From contig NZ_SUPW01000004.1 in the NCBI RefSeq assembly GCF_013337285.1, positions 62,001-126,000 on the forward strand: a stretch of 64,000 nucleotides of DNA, in the 5' to 3' direction. Source of the DNA: Agrobacterium tumefaciens. Lineage in GTDB: Bacteria; Pseudomonadota; Alphaproteobacteria; Rhizobiales; Rhizobiaceae. The position numbers and the translations under genes were made by a program. Shown in pieces: positions 29,086-37,858 of the stretch. The notes under the pieces were generated by a model, which worked only from the letters and a program-made list of their open reading frames with translations, ran no database searches and was not told where the DNA came from. Positions within the stretch are counted from its first letter, which is position 1; each line of letters begins with the position of its first letter.

Positions 29086-30848
29086 TGAAGATACCTTACA
29101 TTCCACAGGATGCGCCCTTCAATGGCGACCAGCGCGTCTGGCTCGCCGGCTTTTTGGCCGGGCTCCACTCCCGCGCGGCCATGGGTCTGGAGACATCGGT
29201 GGCCGCTGCTACCCCCAAAGCGGCGGCCAGCGTGCTGAACATCCTTGTCGGCACTCAAACCGGCAATGCCGAGGCCTTGGCGATGGATATCGCCGCCGCC
29301 GCTCGTGTGCAGGCAATGCAGCCCGTTGTAACGGCGCTGGACGACGTTTCCATGGATAGTCTCAGCTCCATGAAGCGCGTCATCGTCGTCACATCGACCT
29401 ATGGCGAAGGCGAGATGCCGGATAATGCCCAGCTGTTCTGGGAGGCGCTTGCCACTGACGCCGCGCCGCGTCTCGACGAGATGAATTTCGCTGTTCTTGC
29501 GCTCGGTGATACCGGTTATGACGGCTTCTGCCAGGCGGGCAAGCTCATCGATACGCGTTTCGAGCAACTCGGCGGCAGGCGCATGAAGACGCGTATCGAT
29601 TGCGATATCGATTTTGAGGATGCGTCCGCCGCCTGGATCGGCGAGACGCTGCCGCTTGCCCTCGCCATCGGTGGGGACAATGCAGCCATTGCCGCGCCTG
29701 TGGTCGCCGAGCCGCCCGCGCGGGCAAAACAGGGCTGGGGTCGCAAGAATCCCTATTCGTCACGGGTGAGCGTCAATCGCCTTCTTTCCAGCCCGGCCTC
29801 GTCCAAGGAGATTCGCCACTACGAATTCGAACTTGGGGCAAGCGGCCTCGACTATGAGGCCGGTGACGCCCTTGGTGTCGTCCCTCTTAACGACCCAAAA
29901 CTGGTCGGCGCTCTGCTCGAATGCTTTGGAGCGAGTGCGGATGGCGAGGTCGCCGGGCTCGACCGGCCGATCGGCGATGCACTTCTGAACATGTTCGAGA
30001 TATCGACGCCTTCGCGTGAGTTGGTGGCCGAAATCGGCAAGCGTGCAGGACATGACGAGTTGAGCTATATCCTTGCCAATGGAGACAGGGAGCAGCTTGC
30101 CGCCTTTCTCTGGAGCAAGGACATTCTCGACCTGCTCAATCTCGGCGGAAAACCCGTATTCAACATCGCCGAATTCGTGACCTTCCTGAAGCCGCTGCAG
30201 CATCGCGCTTACTCCATCTCATCCAGCCCGCTGGTCGCGGAAAACAGCGTTCATCTGACGATCGCCAGCGTGCGTTATCGTGCCGAGGGCCGCGAGCGTG
30301 GTGGCGTATGCTCCACCTATCTGGCGGACCGGGTGGAGGCGGGTCAGAATGCCGGTATTTTCGTTTCACCCAACAAGGCGTTTCGTGTACCGCAGGACAA
30401 TGATGCACCTGCTATCATGGTTGGACCGGGCACCGGCATCGCACCTTTCCGGGCATTCTTGCAGGAACGGCAGGCAAGGGGTGCTGCCGGCAAGAACTGG
30501 CTGTTTTTCGGCGATCAGCACCGGCAGTCGGATTTCATCTACGAAAGCGAGCTTGGTGAAATGAGCCGTGATGGCGTGCTGACGCGCCTTGATCTCGCTT
30601 TTTCGCGGGATCAGGCAGAAAAAATCTATGTCCAGACCCGCATGCGGCAGAATGGCAAGGCGCTTTATCAATGGCTTGAAGAGGGCGGCTATTTCTACGT
30701 CTGCGGTGATGCGACCCGCATGGCGAAGGATGTCGATGACGCCCTGCATCAGATTGTCGCCGACGAAGCCGGCATTTCTGCCGAAGCGGCAGCCGATTAT
30801 GTGAACCGCCTGAAGCGCGAAAAGCGTTATCTGCGTGACGTTTATTAG
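29082..30848 (+). CDS. CysJ-like NADPH diflavin reductase
   Basis: A 588-aa diflavin reductase. A short N-terminal segment (IPYIPQDAPFNGDQRVWLAG) precedes a flavodoxin FMN domain (ILVGTQTGNAEALA at about 53, STYGEGEMPDNAQ near 105). The FAD domain (HRAYSISSSP near 375, GVCSTYL near 408) and NADPH domain (GPGTGIAPFRAFLQERQARG near 449, YVCGDATRMAKDVDDAL near 540) follow, with the end KRYLRDVY. This is the layout of sulfite reductase alpha subunit, yet no CysI or other siroheme gene lies nearby. It overlaps the GOGAT-like gene by 4 bp, so I infer it feeds electrons to that protein. ATG at 29082 or 29085. Confidence 0.9.
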   Translation: MMKIPYIPQDAPFNGDQRVWLAGFLAGLHSRAAMGLETSVAAATPKAAASVLNILVGTQTGNAEALAMDIAAAARVQAMQPVVTALDDVSMDSLSSMKRVIVVTSTYGEGEMPDNAQLFWEALATDAAPRLDEMNFAVLALGDTGYDGFCQAGKLIDTRFEQLGGRRMKTRIDCDIDFEDASAAWIGETLPLALAIGGDNAAIAAPVVAEPPARAKQGWGRKNPYSSRVSVNRLLSSPASSKEIRHYEFELGASGLDYEAGDALGVVPLNDPKLVGALLECFGASADGEVAGLDRPIGDALLNMFEISTPSRELVAEIGKRAGHDELSYILANGDREQLAAFLWSKDILDLLNLGGKPVFNIAEFVTFLKPLQHRAYSISSSPLVAENSVHLTIASVRYRAEGRERGGVCSTYLADRVEAGQNAGIFVSPNKAFRVPQDNDAPAIMVGPGTGIAPFRAFLQERQARGAAGKNWLFFGDQHRQSDFIYESELGEMSRDGVLTRLDLAFSRDQAEKIYVQTRMRQNGKALYQWLEEGGYFYVCGDATRMAKDVDDALHQIVADEAGISAEAAADYVNRLKREKRYLRDVY

Positions 30849-30890
30849 AAACGGATTATGCGGGTGGTCACCCTTGCCGCGCCTTATGGC

Positions 30891-31484
30891 TCAGCAATTG
30901 GTACAGGTGACCTCCGCATCGCGCTGCTTGAAGAAATAATCACGGCCGATGGTGATCGATCTTACGCCTGACGAAGCGATGTCGGGCATGAACATCAGCA
31001 ATTCATGCGGAATTGAAAGTTCGACGTGAATGAGAAAGCTGTTTTCGATGAGCAGGCGGTTAGGAACCGTCACTGCCGATCCCACCGCATATGGTCTCTG
31101 GTCTTTCTCATCCCAGGACCAGGCAATTTTTGCCTGTTTCTGCTTGTCGATCGTTATGCCGCTGATCTTTAGCTTCAAACCGGTGGTGCTGTAAGGCGCG
31201 AAGACAGCCGCCGCAACATTCTGCATGTTTTTGAGGTAGGCCTTGTCGACGGAGCCCGTTTTGGAGATCAGGTCGTTGATCGTCGCCGAAGCGCTGCTTG
31301 CCCGCTTATAGGTATTGTAGCCTATGGTGAGTTCGAAGGATGTCACATAAAGGGCGAGCAATATCGGGAAGAGAATTGCGAATTCCACGGCGCCCACACC
31401 ACGGCGATCTTTTACGAAGCGTGTGACGAGCGCGGTAAAATGAAGTCTGCCGTTCGCCACGGCGGCTATCAGCCCTGCCATCAT
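30891..31484 (-). CDS. TadE/TadG-like pseudopilin protein
   Basis: A 197-aa protein with a positively charged start and a TadE-type segment GAVEFAILFPILLALYVTSFELTIGYNTY (about residues 31-59), then a mostly hydrophilic domain. Such proteins are minor components of Flp/Tad pilus systems, anchored in the inner membrane after prepilin-like processing. Two cysteines end the protein (CTNC), perhaps a disulfide. Start ATG at 31484 or 31481; both overlap the upstream TadE-like gene. No cpa/tad ATPase or secretin genes are in the window, so the pair is detached from any main Tad cluster visible here. Confidence 0.8.
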   Translation of the reverse strand: MMAGLIAAVANGRLHFTALVTRFVKDRRGVGAVEFAILFPILLALYVTSFELTIGYNTYKRASSASATINDLISKTGSVDKAYLKNMQNVAAAVFAPYSTTGLKLKISGITIDKQKQAKIAWSWDEKDQRPYAVGSAVTVPNRLLIENSFLIHVELSIPHELLMFMPDIASSGVRSITIGRDYFFKQRDAEVTCTNC

Positions 31485-32077
31485 GAGCCCCCGCTTGTAG
31501 TATATTTCTCGTTCACGAAAGCGTCGGTCGCGACAATAAGGAAATGCGAGGGCATGGACCCGTCAGCTGGACGTATTTTTGTGAGATACGGGCGGATGAT
31601 ATCGGCGATGACACGCCAGCGATAATAAACGCGCAGCATATTGATTGTTTCCGGCCCGCCCGGCTTGAAGCCGAATTGCGCCGTATCGAGATCGTAATAT
31701 TCACCATAAGCTTTCAGGGGTACCGTGGTCGGAATATCCTTGAAGGCGGTGAAGGAGCGAAGGTCGATATAAAGTTTCTGTTCGGTTTTGATCTCATCCA
31801 GCGAGCAGGTGATCATGACCGAAACTTCGTCGCAGAAGCTCTTGCGAAAATCCTCTTTCGAAATCGAACTGCTGATTTGTCCGGTGCGCAGACGCCGCGC
31901 CATGGTTTCCGTAGCATTCACGACGACCTGTTCCGCCATCAGGGCGATGAAGGTCTCGATAATCGCAAAAACGACGAGGAAATAGGGAATGGCGAGGATC
32001 GCGAATTCAATAGCCGCTGTCCCTTCGCGCGAGACCCCGAGTTTTTTCAGCAATGGCGTCAGTCTGGCCAGTCGCAT
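31481..32077 (-). CDS. TadE-like pseudopilin protein
   Basis: A 198-aa protein with leader RLTPLLKKLGVSREG followed by TAAIEFAILAIPYFLVVFAIIETFIAL, the TadE signature with Glu at position 5 after the processing site. A soluble domain of about 140 residues follows. It overlaps the next gene by 4 bp, so the two are made together and may form a heterodimer. No other pilus gene is present nearby. A 187-bp spacer with a terminator separates it from fabI. Confidence 0.83.
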   Translation of the reverse strand: MRLARLTPLLKKLGVSREGTAAIEFAILAIPYFLVVFAIIETFIALMAEQVVVNATETMARRLRTGQISSSISKEDFRKSFCDEVSVMITCSLDEIKTEQKLYIDLRSFTAFKDIPTTVPLKAYGEYYDLDTAQFGFKPGGPETINMLRVYYRWRVIADIIRPYLTKIRPADGSMPSHFLIVATDAFVNEKYTTSGGS

Positions 32078-32213
32078 ATGTGTCGATCTCTAGAATATGC
32101 GGCAAGCGCAACCGTTGAATTTGTTGCAGACCATAACCAGCCGGTGTTTAAATTCAGTTACCCGGACAGTTTCTACTTTAGCAATTCACGAAAATGACAC
32201 AGGCTCCAAATGT

Positions 32214-32243
32214 AAAAAAGCCCGGCATATTGCCGGGCTTTTT
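32214..32243. terminator. Bidirectional rho-independent terminator
   Basis: AAAAAA, then GCCCGGCA / TGCCGGGC with a 3-nt loop, then TTTTT. It stands 21 bp past the fabI stop (minus strand) and mainly terminates the fabA-fabB-fabI transcript. The symmetrical A and T runs make it usable in either direction. Confidence 0.92.
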
Positions 32244-32263
32244 CGAAGGGAAGAAACGGGTTA

Positions 32264-33070
32264 TTATTCCGCGTCAGCTTTTGACAGAACCTCGAGTGTA
32301 GGTGTCGAGGTGATATTGAAGCCGCAATCCACATAGTGGCACTCGCCGGTTACACCGCGCGACAGGTTGGATAGCAGGTAAAGCGCCGATCCGCCGATAT
32401 CCTCGATATCCGCCGTCCGTCTCAGCGGCGCGTTCTTCTGGTTCCACGCGTAAATCGCACGTGCATCAGAAATACCGGCACCCGCCAGCGTGCGGACCGG
32501 ACCGGCCGAGATGGCGTTGACGCGAATATCGCGCGGGCCGTAGTCGGCAGCGAGATAACGCACGGACGCTTCGAGTGCCGCCTTGGCGACGCCCATGACG
32601 TTGTAGTTCGGGATGACGCGTTGCGAACCATTATAGGTCAGCGTCAGCATCGAGCCACCATTCGTCATCAGTTCTGCGGCGCGCTTGGCAATTTCCGTAA
32701 ATGAGAAGCAGGAAATGACCATGGTGCGGCTGAAATTGTCGCGGGTCGTGTTTGCGTAAAGACCCTTCAGCTCGTTCTTGTCGGAAAAGCCGATGGCGTG
32801 CACGACGAAATCCAGCGAGCCCCATTTTTCGCGGATCGCCGCAAACAGCGCGTCGACCGAGGCGATATCCTCGACATCGCAAGGCACGATGAAGTCAGAC
32901 CCCAGTTCTGCGGCGAGCGGCTTTACGCGCTTGCCGAGCGCTTCGCCCTGATAGGTGAAGGCCAGTTCTGCGCCCTGCGCCGCAAGTGCCTTGGAAATAC
33001 CCCAGGCGATAGAGTGATTGTTTGCGACGCCCATGATGAGGCCGCGTTTACCCTGCATGATGCCGTTCAT
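32264..33070 (-). CDS. fabI: Enoyl-[acyl-carrier-protein] reductase (NADH) FabI
   Basis: Last reduction step of the fatty acid elongation cycle. The 268-aa protein is a short-chain dehydrogenase of FabI type. The atypical cofactor loop GVANNHSIAWGISKALA is at the start, and VVHAIGFSDKNELKG and LTYNGSQRVIPNYNVMGVAKAALE follow, giving the Tyr-x6-Lys catalytic pair. The ATG at 33070 was chosen over the TTG at 33076, which abuts the fabB stop. Third gene of fabA-fabB-fabI. Relatives often have more than one FabI copy; only one is in view. Confidence 0.95.
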   Translation of the reverse strand: MNGIMQGKRGLIMGVANNHSIAWGISKALAAQGAELAFTYQGEALGKRVKPLAAELGSDFIVPCDVEDIASVDALFAAIREKWGSLDFVVHAIGFSDKNELKGLYANTTRDNFSRTMVISCFSFTEIAKRAAELMTNGGSMLTLTYNGSQRVIPNYNVMGVAKAALEASVRYLAADYGPRDIRVNAISAGPVRTLAGAGISDARAIYAWNQKNAPLRRTADIEDIGGSALYLLSNLSRGVTGECHYVDCGFNITSTPTLEVLSKADAE

Positions 33071-33076
33071 TGGCAA

Positions 33077-34300
33077 TTATCCGTTGTGACGCTGGAAGAC
33101 CAGCGTGGCGTTGGTGCCGCCGAAGCCGAAGGAATTGGAAAGGATGGTGTCGATCTTGGCGTTGTCGATGCGGCTGCGCACGATCGGAACGCCAGCAAAT
33201 TCCGGGTCTAGCTCGGAAATATGCGCGCTTTCGCCGATGAAACGTTCCTGCATCATCAAGAGGCCATAGATCGATTCCTGCACGCCGGCAGCGCCCAGCG
33301 AGTGGCCCGTGAGGGACTTGGTCGACTGGATATGCGGGATTTTGTCGCCGAAGACTTCGCGGATGGCGCCGATTTCCTTGCTGTCGCCAACCGGCGTCGA
33401 GGTGCCGTGGGTATTGATGTAGTCGATATCGCCCTTAACGGTGGCAAGCGCCTGCCGCATGCAGCGGATCGCACCTTCGCCTGATGGAGCCACCATGTCG
33501 TAACCGTCGGAGGTTGCACCGTAACCGACGATCTCGGCGTAAATCTTGGCGCCGCGTGCCTTTGCATGCTCCAGCTCTTCGAGAACCAGCACGCCCGCAC
33601 CGCCGGCGATGACGAAACCGTCGCGGTTGACGTCATAGGCCCGCGAAGCGAGAGAAGGTGTTTCGTTATATTTGGACGACATTGCGCCCATGGCGTCGAA
33701 GAGGTTGGACATCGACCAGTCTAGGTCTTCGTGGCCGCCTGCAAACATCACATCCTGTTTGCCCCACTGGATCATCTCGGCGGCGTTGCCGATGCAATGC
33801 GCCGAGGTGGAGCAGGCCGACGAGATCGAATAGTTGACGCCGTGGATCTTGAACCAGGTGGCGAGCGTTGCAGACGCGGTGGACGACATGGCTTTCGGCA
33901 CGGCGAAGGGGCCGATGCGCTTCGGGCTGTTGTTCTTCAGCGTGATATCGGCAGCTTCGACGATGGTGCGGGTGGAGGGACCGCCCGAACCCATGATGAT
34001 GCCGGTGCGCTCATTGCCGCTGATGTCGCTCTCTTCGAGACCGGAATCGGCGATCGCCTGCTTCATGGCGACATGGTTCCACGCACCGCCCTGTGACAGG
34101 AAGCGCATGGCGCGGCGGTCGACCAGCTCGGTCGGGTCGAGAGACGGCTTGCCCCATACCTGGCACTTGAAACCGTGTTCAGCAAAATCCGGCGAAAATG
34201 AAATGCCGGATTTGGCATCGCGCAACGATGCGGTGACTTCGGCGGCATCACCGCCGATGGAAGAAACAATACCGAGGCCGGTGACAACAACTCGTCTCAT
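33077..34300 (-). CDS. fabB: 3-oxoacyl-ACP synthase I (FabB)
   Basis: Condensing enzyme of type II fatty acid synthesis needed for unsaturated acyl chains. 407 aa. The nucleophile is in [20 protein letters not shown] near residue 160. The two catalytic histidines are in [20 protein letters not shown] and [14 protein letters not shown], and [13 protein letters not shown] closes the fold. [16 protein letters not shown] starts the protein. Being between fabA and fabI, it forms the classic anaerobic unsaturated fatty acid unit. Confidence 0.97.
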   Translation of the reverse strand: MRRVVVTGLGIVSSIGGDAAEVTASLRDAKSGISFSPDFAEHGFKCQVWGKPSLDPTELVDRRAMRFLSQGGAWNHVAMKQAIADSGLEESDISGNERTGIIMGSGGPSTRTIVEAADITLKNNSPKRIGPFAVPKAMSSTASATLATWFKIHGVNYSISSACSTSAHCIGNAAEMIQWGKQDVMFAGGHEDLDWSMSNLFDAMGAMSSKYNETPSLASRAYDVNRDGFVIAGGAGVLVLEELEHAKARGAKIYAEIVGYGATSDGYDMVAPSGEGAIRCMRQALATVKGDIDYINTHGTSTPVGDSKEIGAIREVFGDKIPHIQSTKSLTGHSLGAAGVQESIYGLLMMQERFIGESAHISELDPEFAGVPIVRSRIDNAKIDTILSNSFGFGGTNATLVFQRHNG

Positions 34301-34375
34301 GAAAGGGACCTTTTCTTAAGATTTCGGCTGGACGACCGAAGCCGCCCAGCCTTGCCAAGACTTATTCCGTCTGTT

Positions 34376-34891
34376 TCAGGCGGTCTTTTCTTTCGACAGT
34401 CCTACACGAAGGTCTGTCGCCTGATAAATGGTTTCTCCGTCGGCTTTCAGCCATCCATCGGCGGTGCCGAGGACGAGACGTCCGCGCATCACGCGTTTGA
34501 AATCGATGCCGTATTGGAGGAGCTTGGTCTCGGGGCGAACCATGCCCTTGAATTTCACTTCGCCGGTGGAAAGCGCCATGCCGCGGCCTTCCTCACCCAG
34601 CCAGCCGAGGAAGAAGCCGGTCAGCTGCCACATGCCGTCAAGGCCCAGGCACCCCGGCATGATCGGGTTGCCCTGGAAATGGCAGGGGAAATACCAGTCG
34701 TCGGGGCTGACATCGTATTCCGCACGGATGAAACCCTTGTCGAACGCGCCGCCGGTCTCGGAAATTTCGGTGATGCGGTGAACCATGAGCATGGGGGGCA
34801 ATGGGAGCTGGGCATTTCCCGGGCCGAACAATTCGCCGCGACCGCAGGACAGGATCTCCTCGTAATTGTAACTTGATTGCCTCGTTGCCAT
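34376..34891 (-). CDS. fabA: 3-hydroxydecanoyl-ACP dehydratase/isomerase FabA
   Basis: Dehydrates 3-hydroxydecanoyl-ACP and isomerises the product to the cis-3 form, the branch point for unsaturated fatty acids. The 171-aa length is standard. Active-site His is in [20 protein letters not shown] and the Asp in the same block (LGLDGMWQL). [12 protein letters not shown] is the conserved early region. The ATG at 34891 starts the expected [14 protein letters not shown]; 42 bp of upstream open frame are not conserved. First gene of fabA-fabB-fabI and divergent from irr across 317 bp. Confidence 0.97.
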   Translation of the reverse strand: MATRQSSYNYEEILSCGRGELFGPGNAQLPLPPMLMVHRITEISETGGAFDKGFIRAEYDVSPDDWYFPCHFQGNPIMPGCLGLDGMWQLTGFFLGWLGEEGRGMALSTGEVKFKGMVRPETKLLQYGIDFKRVMRGRLVLGTADGWLKADGETIYQATDLRVGLSKEKTA

Positions 34892-35133
34892 ACCGCTTTC
34901 ACTTCCCCAGTTACTGGTGTTGATTGACTCCACTAGAGCAAGTTAGGTTCAAAATGAAGCGCTGCAAGGGCAAAGGCCGTTTCGCCCCCATTCTTTGTCT
35001 TCAGAACCTTCTTTGCAGAAGTCATTACCTCAATGTGCCGTCCGCATACAGGAACCATCGGGAAGGAACCAGAGGAAATTTGCAAGAATGGCCGGTTTGC
35101 AGCCATTTGCGACACTCGGCGACGCTGAAACTA

Positions 35134-35162
35134 TTGAAAGCATTCGCTGCAAAAGATATATG
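35134..35162 (+). promoter_or_regulatory. Candidate sigma-70 promoter of irr
   Basis: TTGAAA (35134-35139), 17 nt, TATATG (35157-35162), about 47 bp before the irr ATG. The 317-bp spacer shared with fabA shows no gene and no clear iron-control element (TTTAGAA-type palindrome) by eye. Confidence 0.5.
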
Positions 35163-35208
35163 CTAATGCAATTGGTGAATTTCACCCCTGTGCTTGGAAT
35201 GGGATTGC

Positions 35209-35628
35209 ATGGCATTTGACGCCACATTGGATATCGGAACAAGGCTGCGGCGCTCGGGGCTGCGGCCCACGCGCCAGCGTGTGGCTCTGGGCGATCTTCT
35301 TTTCGCAAAGGGTGATCGTCACCTGACGGTTGAGGAACTGCATGACGAGGCGGTTACCGCTGGCGTGCCCGTTTCTCTGGCCACGGTTTACAATACCCTG
35401 CATCAGTTCACAGAAGCCGGTCTGATCCGCGTTCTGGCCGTAGAAGGTGCCCGCACCTATTTCGACACCAACGTGTCCGATCACCACCATTTCTTCGTTG
35501 AAGGTGAGAACGAGGTTCTCGACATTCCCGTCAATAATCTCCACATCGGCAATCTGCCGGAAGCGCCCGAAGGCATGGAAATCGCCCATGTGGACGTGGT
35601 CATCCGCCTTCGTCGCAAGCGCGGTTGA
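35209..35628 (+). CDS. irr: Iron response regulator Irr (Fur family)
   Basis: A 139-aa Fur-family regulator that in rhizobia controls heme synthesis, iron storage and iron uptake according to heme status. The winged helix includes LRRSGLRPTRQRVALGDLLF and VSLATVYNTLHQFTEAGLIRV. The three consecutive histidines H92-H94 (DHHHFF) are the heme-binding element seen in Irr. There is no cysteine and therefore no N-terminal heme regulatory motif of the Bradyrhizobium kind, as in other Rhizobiaceae. ATG at 35209; upstream in-frame codons lack conservation. Ends at a hairpin. Confidence 0.93.
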   Translation: MAFDATLDIGTRLRRSGLRPTRQRVALGDLLFAKGDRHLTVEELHDEAVTAGVPVSLATVYNTLHQFTEAGLIRVLAVEGARTYFDTNVSDHHHFFVEGENEVLDIPVNNLHIGNLPEAPEGMEIAHVDVVIRLRRKRG

Positions 35629-35653
35629 GGTTTCGGCAGAGACTGGAAATGAG

Positions 35654-35680
35654 AATGGCGCCCACGGGCGCCATTTCTGT
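35654..35680 (+). terminator. Terminator after irr
   Basis: A 9-bp stem AATGGCGCC / GGCGCCATT (35654-35662, 35667-35675) with loop CACG, followed by TCTGTTTC. It lies 25 bp past the irr stop, just ahead of the convergent TRIC-family gene. Confidence 0.75.
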
Positions 35681-35698
35681 TTCAGAGGTTTTGGTAGC

Positions 35699-36337
35699 TT
35701 ACTTCATTATATCTTCCGGCCGTCTGCCGGGCTTGCCCTTGTAGGGCGGGAAAGTCCATCCGAATATCAGCGCCCCGGACCGAACGCCGAAAGCCGTCAA
35801 TACACCGACGGCTGACGCGGCATAAAGCGGTGCGCCGAGGAAATAGACGACAATGAAGGTGGAAGACCCCAGAAGTGCGCAGGTGATGTAGATTTCCGGT
35901 CGTAGAAGCACGGAAGGTTCTCCGGCGAGAATATCGCGCAGCACGCCGCCGAATGTGGCCGTCAGAACACCGGTGACGATGGCAACGGTTGCGGAGCCGC
36001 TGGCGGCCAGACCCTTGGCCGCCCCCATCACGCAATAGGCTGAAAGGCCGAGGGCATCGAGCCAAAGCAGCACCCGGTAACGGGATTCGAAAAGATGAGC
36101 TGTAAAGAACAGCAGGACCGCGACCGATACGCAGACCAGAATATAGGTTGGGTTCACCACCCAGAATACCGGCGCCCTGCCCAGCACGAGGTCACGCACC
36201 GTGCCGCCGCCGATCCCGGTCGCGGCTGCGAAAAACAGGAAGCCGATCAGGTCGAGCTGCTTGCGGGAGGCGGCCAGAGCGCCGGTTGCGGCAAAGATGG
36301 CGACACCGGCATAGTCGAGAAAACCCAGAAGTGTCAT
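35699..36337 (-). CDS. TRIC/UPF0126-family membrane protein
   Basis: A 212-aa protein with seven hydrophobic segments and two repeated modules: FAATGALAASRKQLDL...GIGGGTVRDLVLG and GAAKGLAASG...TFGGVLRDILAGEPSVLL. Bacterial homologues of TRIC channels form trimers that conduct monovalent cations. The ATG at 36337 follows GGGGGAAC; the frame is open 51 bp further. A single gene, convergent with irr. The physiological role in this organism is not known. Confidence 0.88.
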   Translation of the reverse strand: MTLLGFLDYAGVAIFAATGALAASRKQLDLIGFLFFAAATGIGGGTVRDLVLGRAPVFWVVNPTYILVCVSVAVLLFFTAHLFESRYRVLLWLDALGLSAYCVMGAAKGLAASGSATVAIVTGVLTATFGGVLRDILAGEPSVLLRPEIYITCALLGSSTFIVVYFLGAPLYAASAVGVLTAFGVRSGALIFGWTFPPYKGKPGRRPEDIMK

Positions 36338-36460
36338 GAAAAGGTTCCCCCCGGAACAACGGGCCGCGAACACGTCAGTGTCGCGCAAGCACTAAACTCT
36401 AGGCTGGCCGCCCGGATGATCGCAACATCCATAACCGAAACGGATGCAAAGGAAAATGCC

Positions 36461-36934
36461 GTGCGAATCGCTATCGTTGTCGCTCTTCAGACACTGGTGC
36501 TCCTGATGTTTCCGGTGGCGCTGGCAGCACAGCAGCAGCTGGTGAACGATCCCGAGATTTATGAAAAGGACCATTTCCGCAAGGAGTGCAAGGTGGCTGC
36601 CTTCGGCGATGATTTCGTCACACGGCTGGATATCAATAATGACGGCTTGATGGATGCCGTCGTCAATCACGGAGTTCTGGATTGCGACGGCGAAAAAGGC
36701 CGCGCCTGTGACGACGAGGGATGCCCCTACAATTTCTACGTCCAGGTAAAAGAGGGCGGCTATCTGATGATCGCCACGGCCCGGATTTACGGCTACGATT
36801 TCATCAAGCGTTTCGGCAACATGGTCTTCGTGCTGAAAATGCATCCGCGTTATTGCGAACGCACCGACAAGGAGCCCTGCCTGATGACGGTGCGCGTGCG
36901 CGGCACGAAATTCGTCACCATTTCGCGAAAGTAA
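36461..36934 (+). CDS. Small secreted cysteine-rich protein of unknown function
   Basis: A 157-aa protein with a clear signal peptide (VRIAIVVALQTLVLLMFPVALAAQ) and a mature part with six cysteines (KEC, LDC, RAC, EGC, YC, PC), probably disulfide bonded in the periplasm. RLDINNDGLMDAVV resembles a calcium-binding EF-hand-like loop (DxNxDG). The start is the GTG at 36461, which begins the signal peptide and has AAGGAAA upstream; the two nearby ATGs are out of frame. Convergent with the next gene, 12 bp apart. I do not recognise the family. Confidence 0.8.
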   Translation: MRIAIVVALQTLVLLMFPVALAAQQQLVNDPEIYEKDHFRKECKVAAFGDDFVTRLDINNDGLMDAVVNHGVLDCDGEKGRACDDEGCPYNFYVQVKEGGYLMIATARIYGYDFIKRFGNMVFVLKMHPRYCERTDKEPCLMTVRVRGTKFVTISRK

Positions 36935-36946
36935 TGGTGGGAGCCT

Positions 36947-37657
36947 TTACGGCGCAATCCGCCGGATTTTGACCCTCTGATTATAGCGTTGGCGAAGCGA
37001 GCGCGGAATGACGAGGGTAGCGCAGGCTATGGCGAAAACCGAAGCCGCAACCACCCATAGCGCATCCGAATGCAACGTGGCGCCTAACACGGCGCCGCAG
37101 ATTGCGCCGGTGATCATGCCGAGCCATGGCACGATCTGGATGCCCCAGTCGAGGCTGCGTTCGCCAAGAAGAAAACGCCCAATGCCGCGACCAAAACGGG
37201 AAAGGGCGCCGGTCACATAGGTGAGGCCGATCGGCAGGCCTTCAATATGCTCCACGGCGGCATTGACCATGCCCATGGCGAAAACGACGAGATAAAATTG
37301 CACGAGACCGGAAGCCTCGTCGCGCAGCAGTGCCGCAATCGCCACCAGCCCGCCCACCGCCATAAGAACCGCAAAGATGCGCCGGTCGAATTTATGCGCC
37401 ACCACGATGCCGCCGGCGTTGCCCGCCACGAAGGCGACGATGGCGAAAAGCAGTTTGACGGCGTGGGAGTATATGCCTGACTCCATCGAGACTGCGGCGC
37501 GCGTCGTGTTGCCGGTCATGAAGGAAACGAAATCTCCAGAAACGTAAAGACCCACCGCATCCGTCATGCCGGCGATGAAGGAAATGGCGGCAACCAGCGC
37601 AATGCCGGTTCCGGTGCGCCTTGCCTTGATGATGTTACGACGTCTTTGTCTGGTCAT
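36947..37657 (-). CDS. DUF1275 (YoaK-like) membrane protein
   Basis: A 236-aa inner-membrane protein with six hydrophobic segments. VAAISFIAGMTDAVGLYVSGDFVSFMTGNTTRA is the family hallmark, and GLPIGLTYVTGALSRFGRGIG is also conserved. Function of this family is not established. The ATG at 37657 gives MTRQRRRN with a basic start; a TTG at 37687 is possible, and neither has a strong ribosome site. Confidence 0.85.
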   Translation of the reverse strand: MTRQRRRNIIKARRTGTGIALVAAISFIAGMTDAVGLYVSGDFVSFMTGNTTRAAVSMESGIYSHAVKLLFAIVAFVAGNAGGIVVAHKFDRRIFAVLMAVGGLVAIAALLRDEASGLVQFYLVVFAMGMVNAAVEHIEGLPIGLTYVTGALSRFGRGIGRFLLGERSLDWGIQIVPWLGMITGAICGAVLGATLHSDALWVVAASVFAIACATLVIPRSLRQRYNQRVKIRRIAP

Positions 37658-37766
37658 GGAAAGCTCGAGAGGAAAATAGCGGGCCAATGCGGTTCCGTAT
37701 CATTCTATGTGTAGGATGGCGGACGACCTTTTTGCAATCCTTCCGCAAGCGCCCAAGTGCCTCTAC

Positions 37767-37780
37767 TTTGTCTAGACAAA
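37767..37780. promoter_or_regulatory. Perfect 14-bp palindrome, candidate HutC-type operator
   Basis: TTTGTCTAGACAAA, a perfect palindrome 78 bp before the binding-protein ATG. It fits the GTCTAGAC core bound by several HutC-subfamily GntR regulators. A HutC-like gene closes the same gene group, so autoregulation of the ABC operon is likely. Confidence 0.6.
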
Positions 37781-37858
37781 TCTAAAAACCCTGCCTACGA
37801 TGCCTCAAATAAAGCGATAAAAAATGTCGCACAAAAATAAATCAAAAGGGGTCAGATC

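Noticed and set aside
29082-30848. Assigning the diflavin protein as cysJ
   Set aside because: Domain layout fits, but there is no cysI nearby and the gene is coupled to the GOGAT-like gene, so the symbol would imply an unsupported role.
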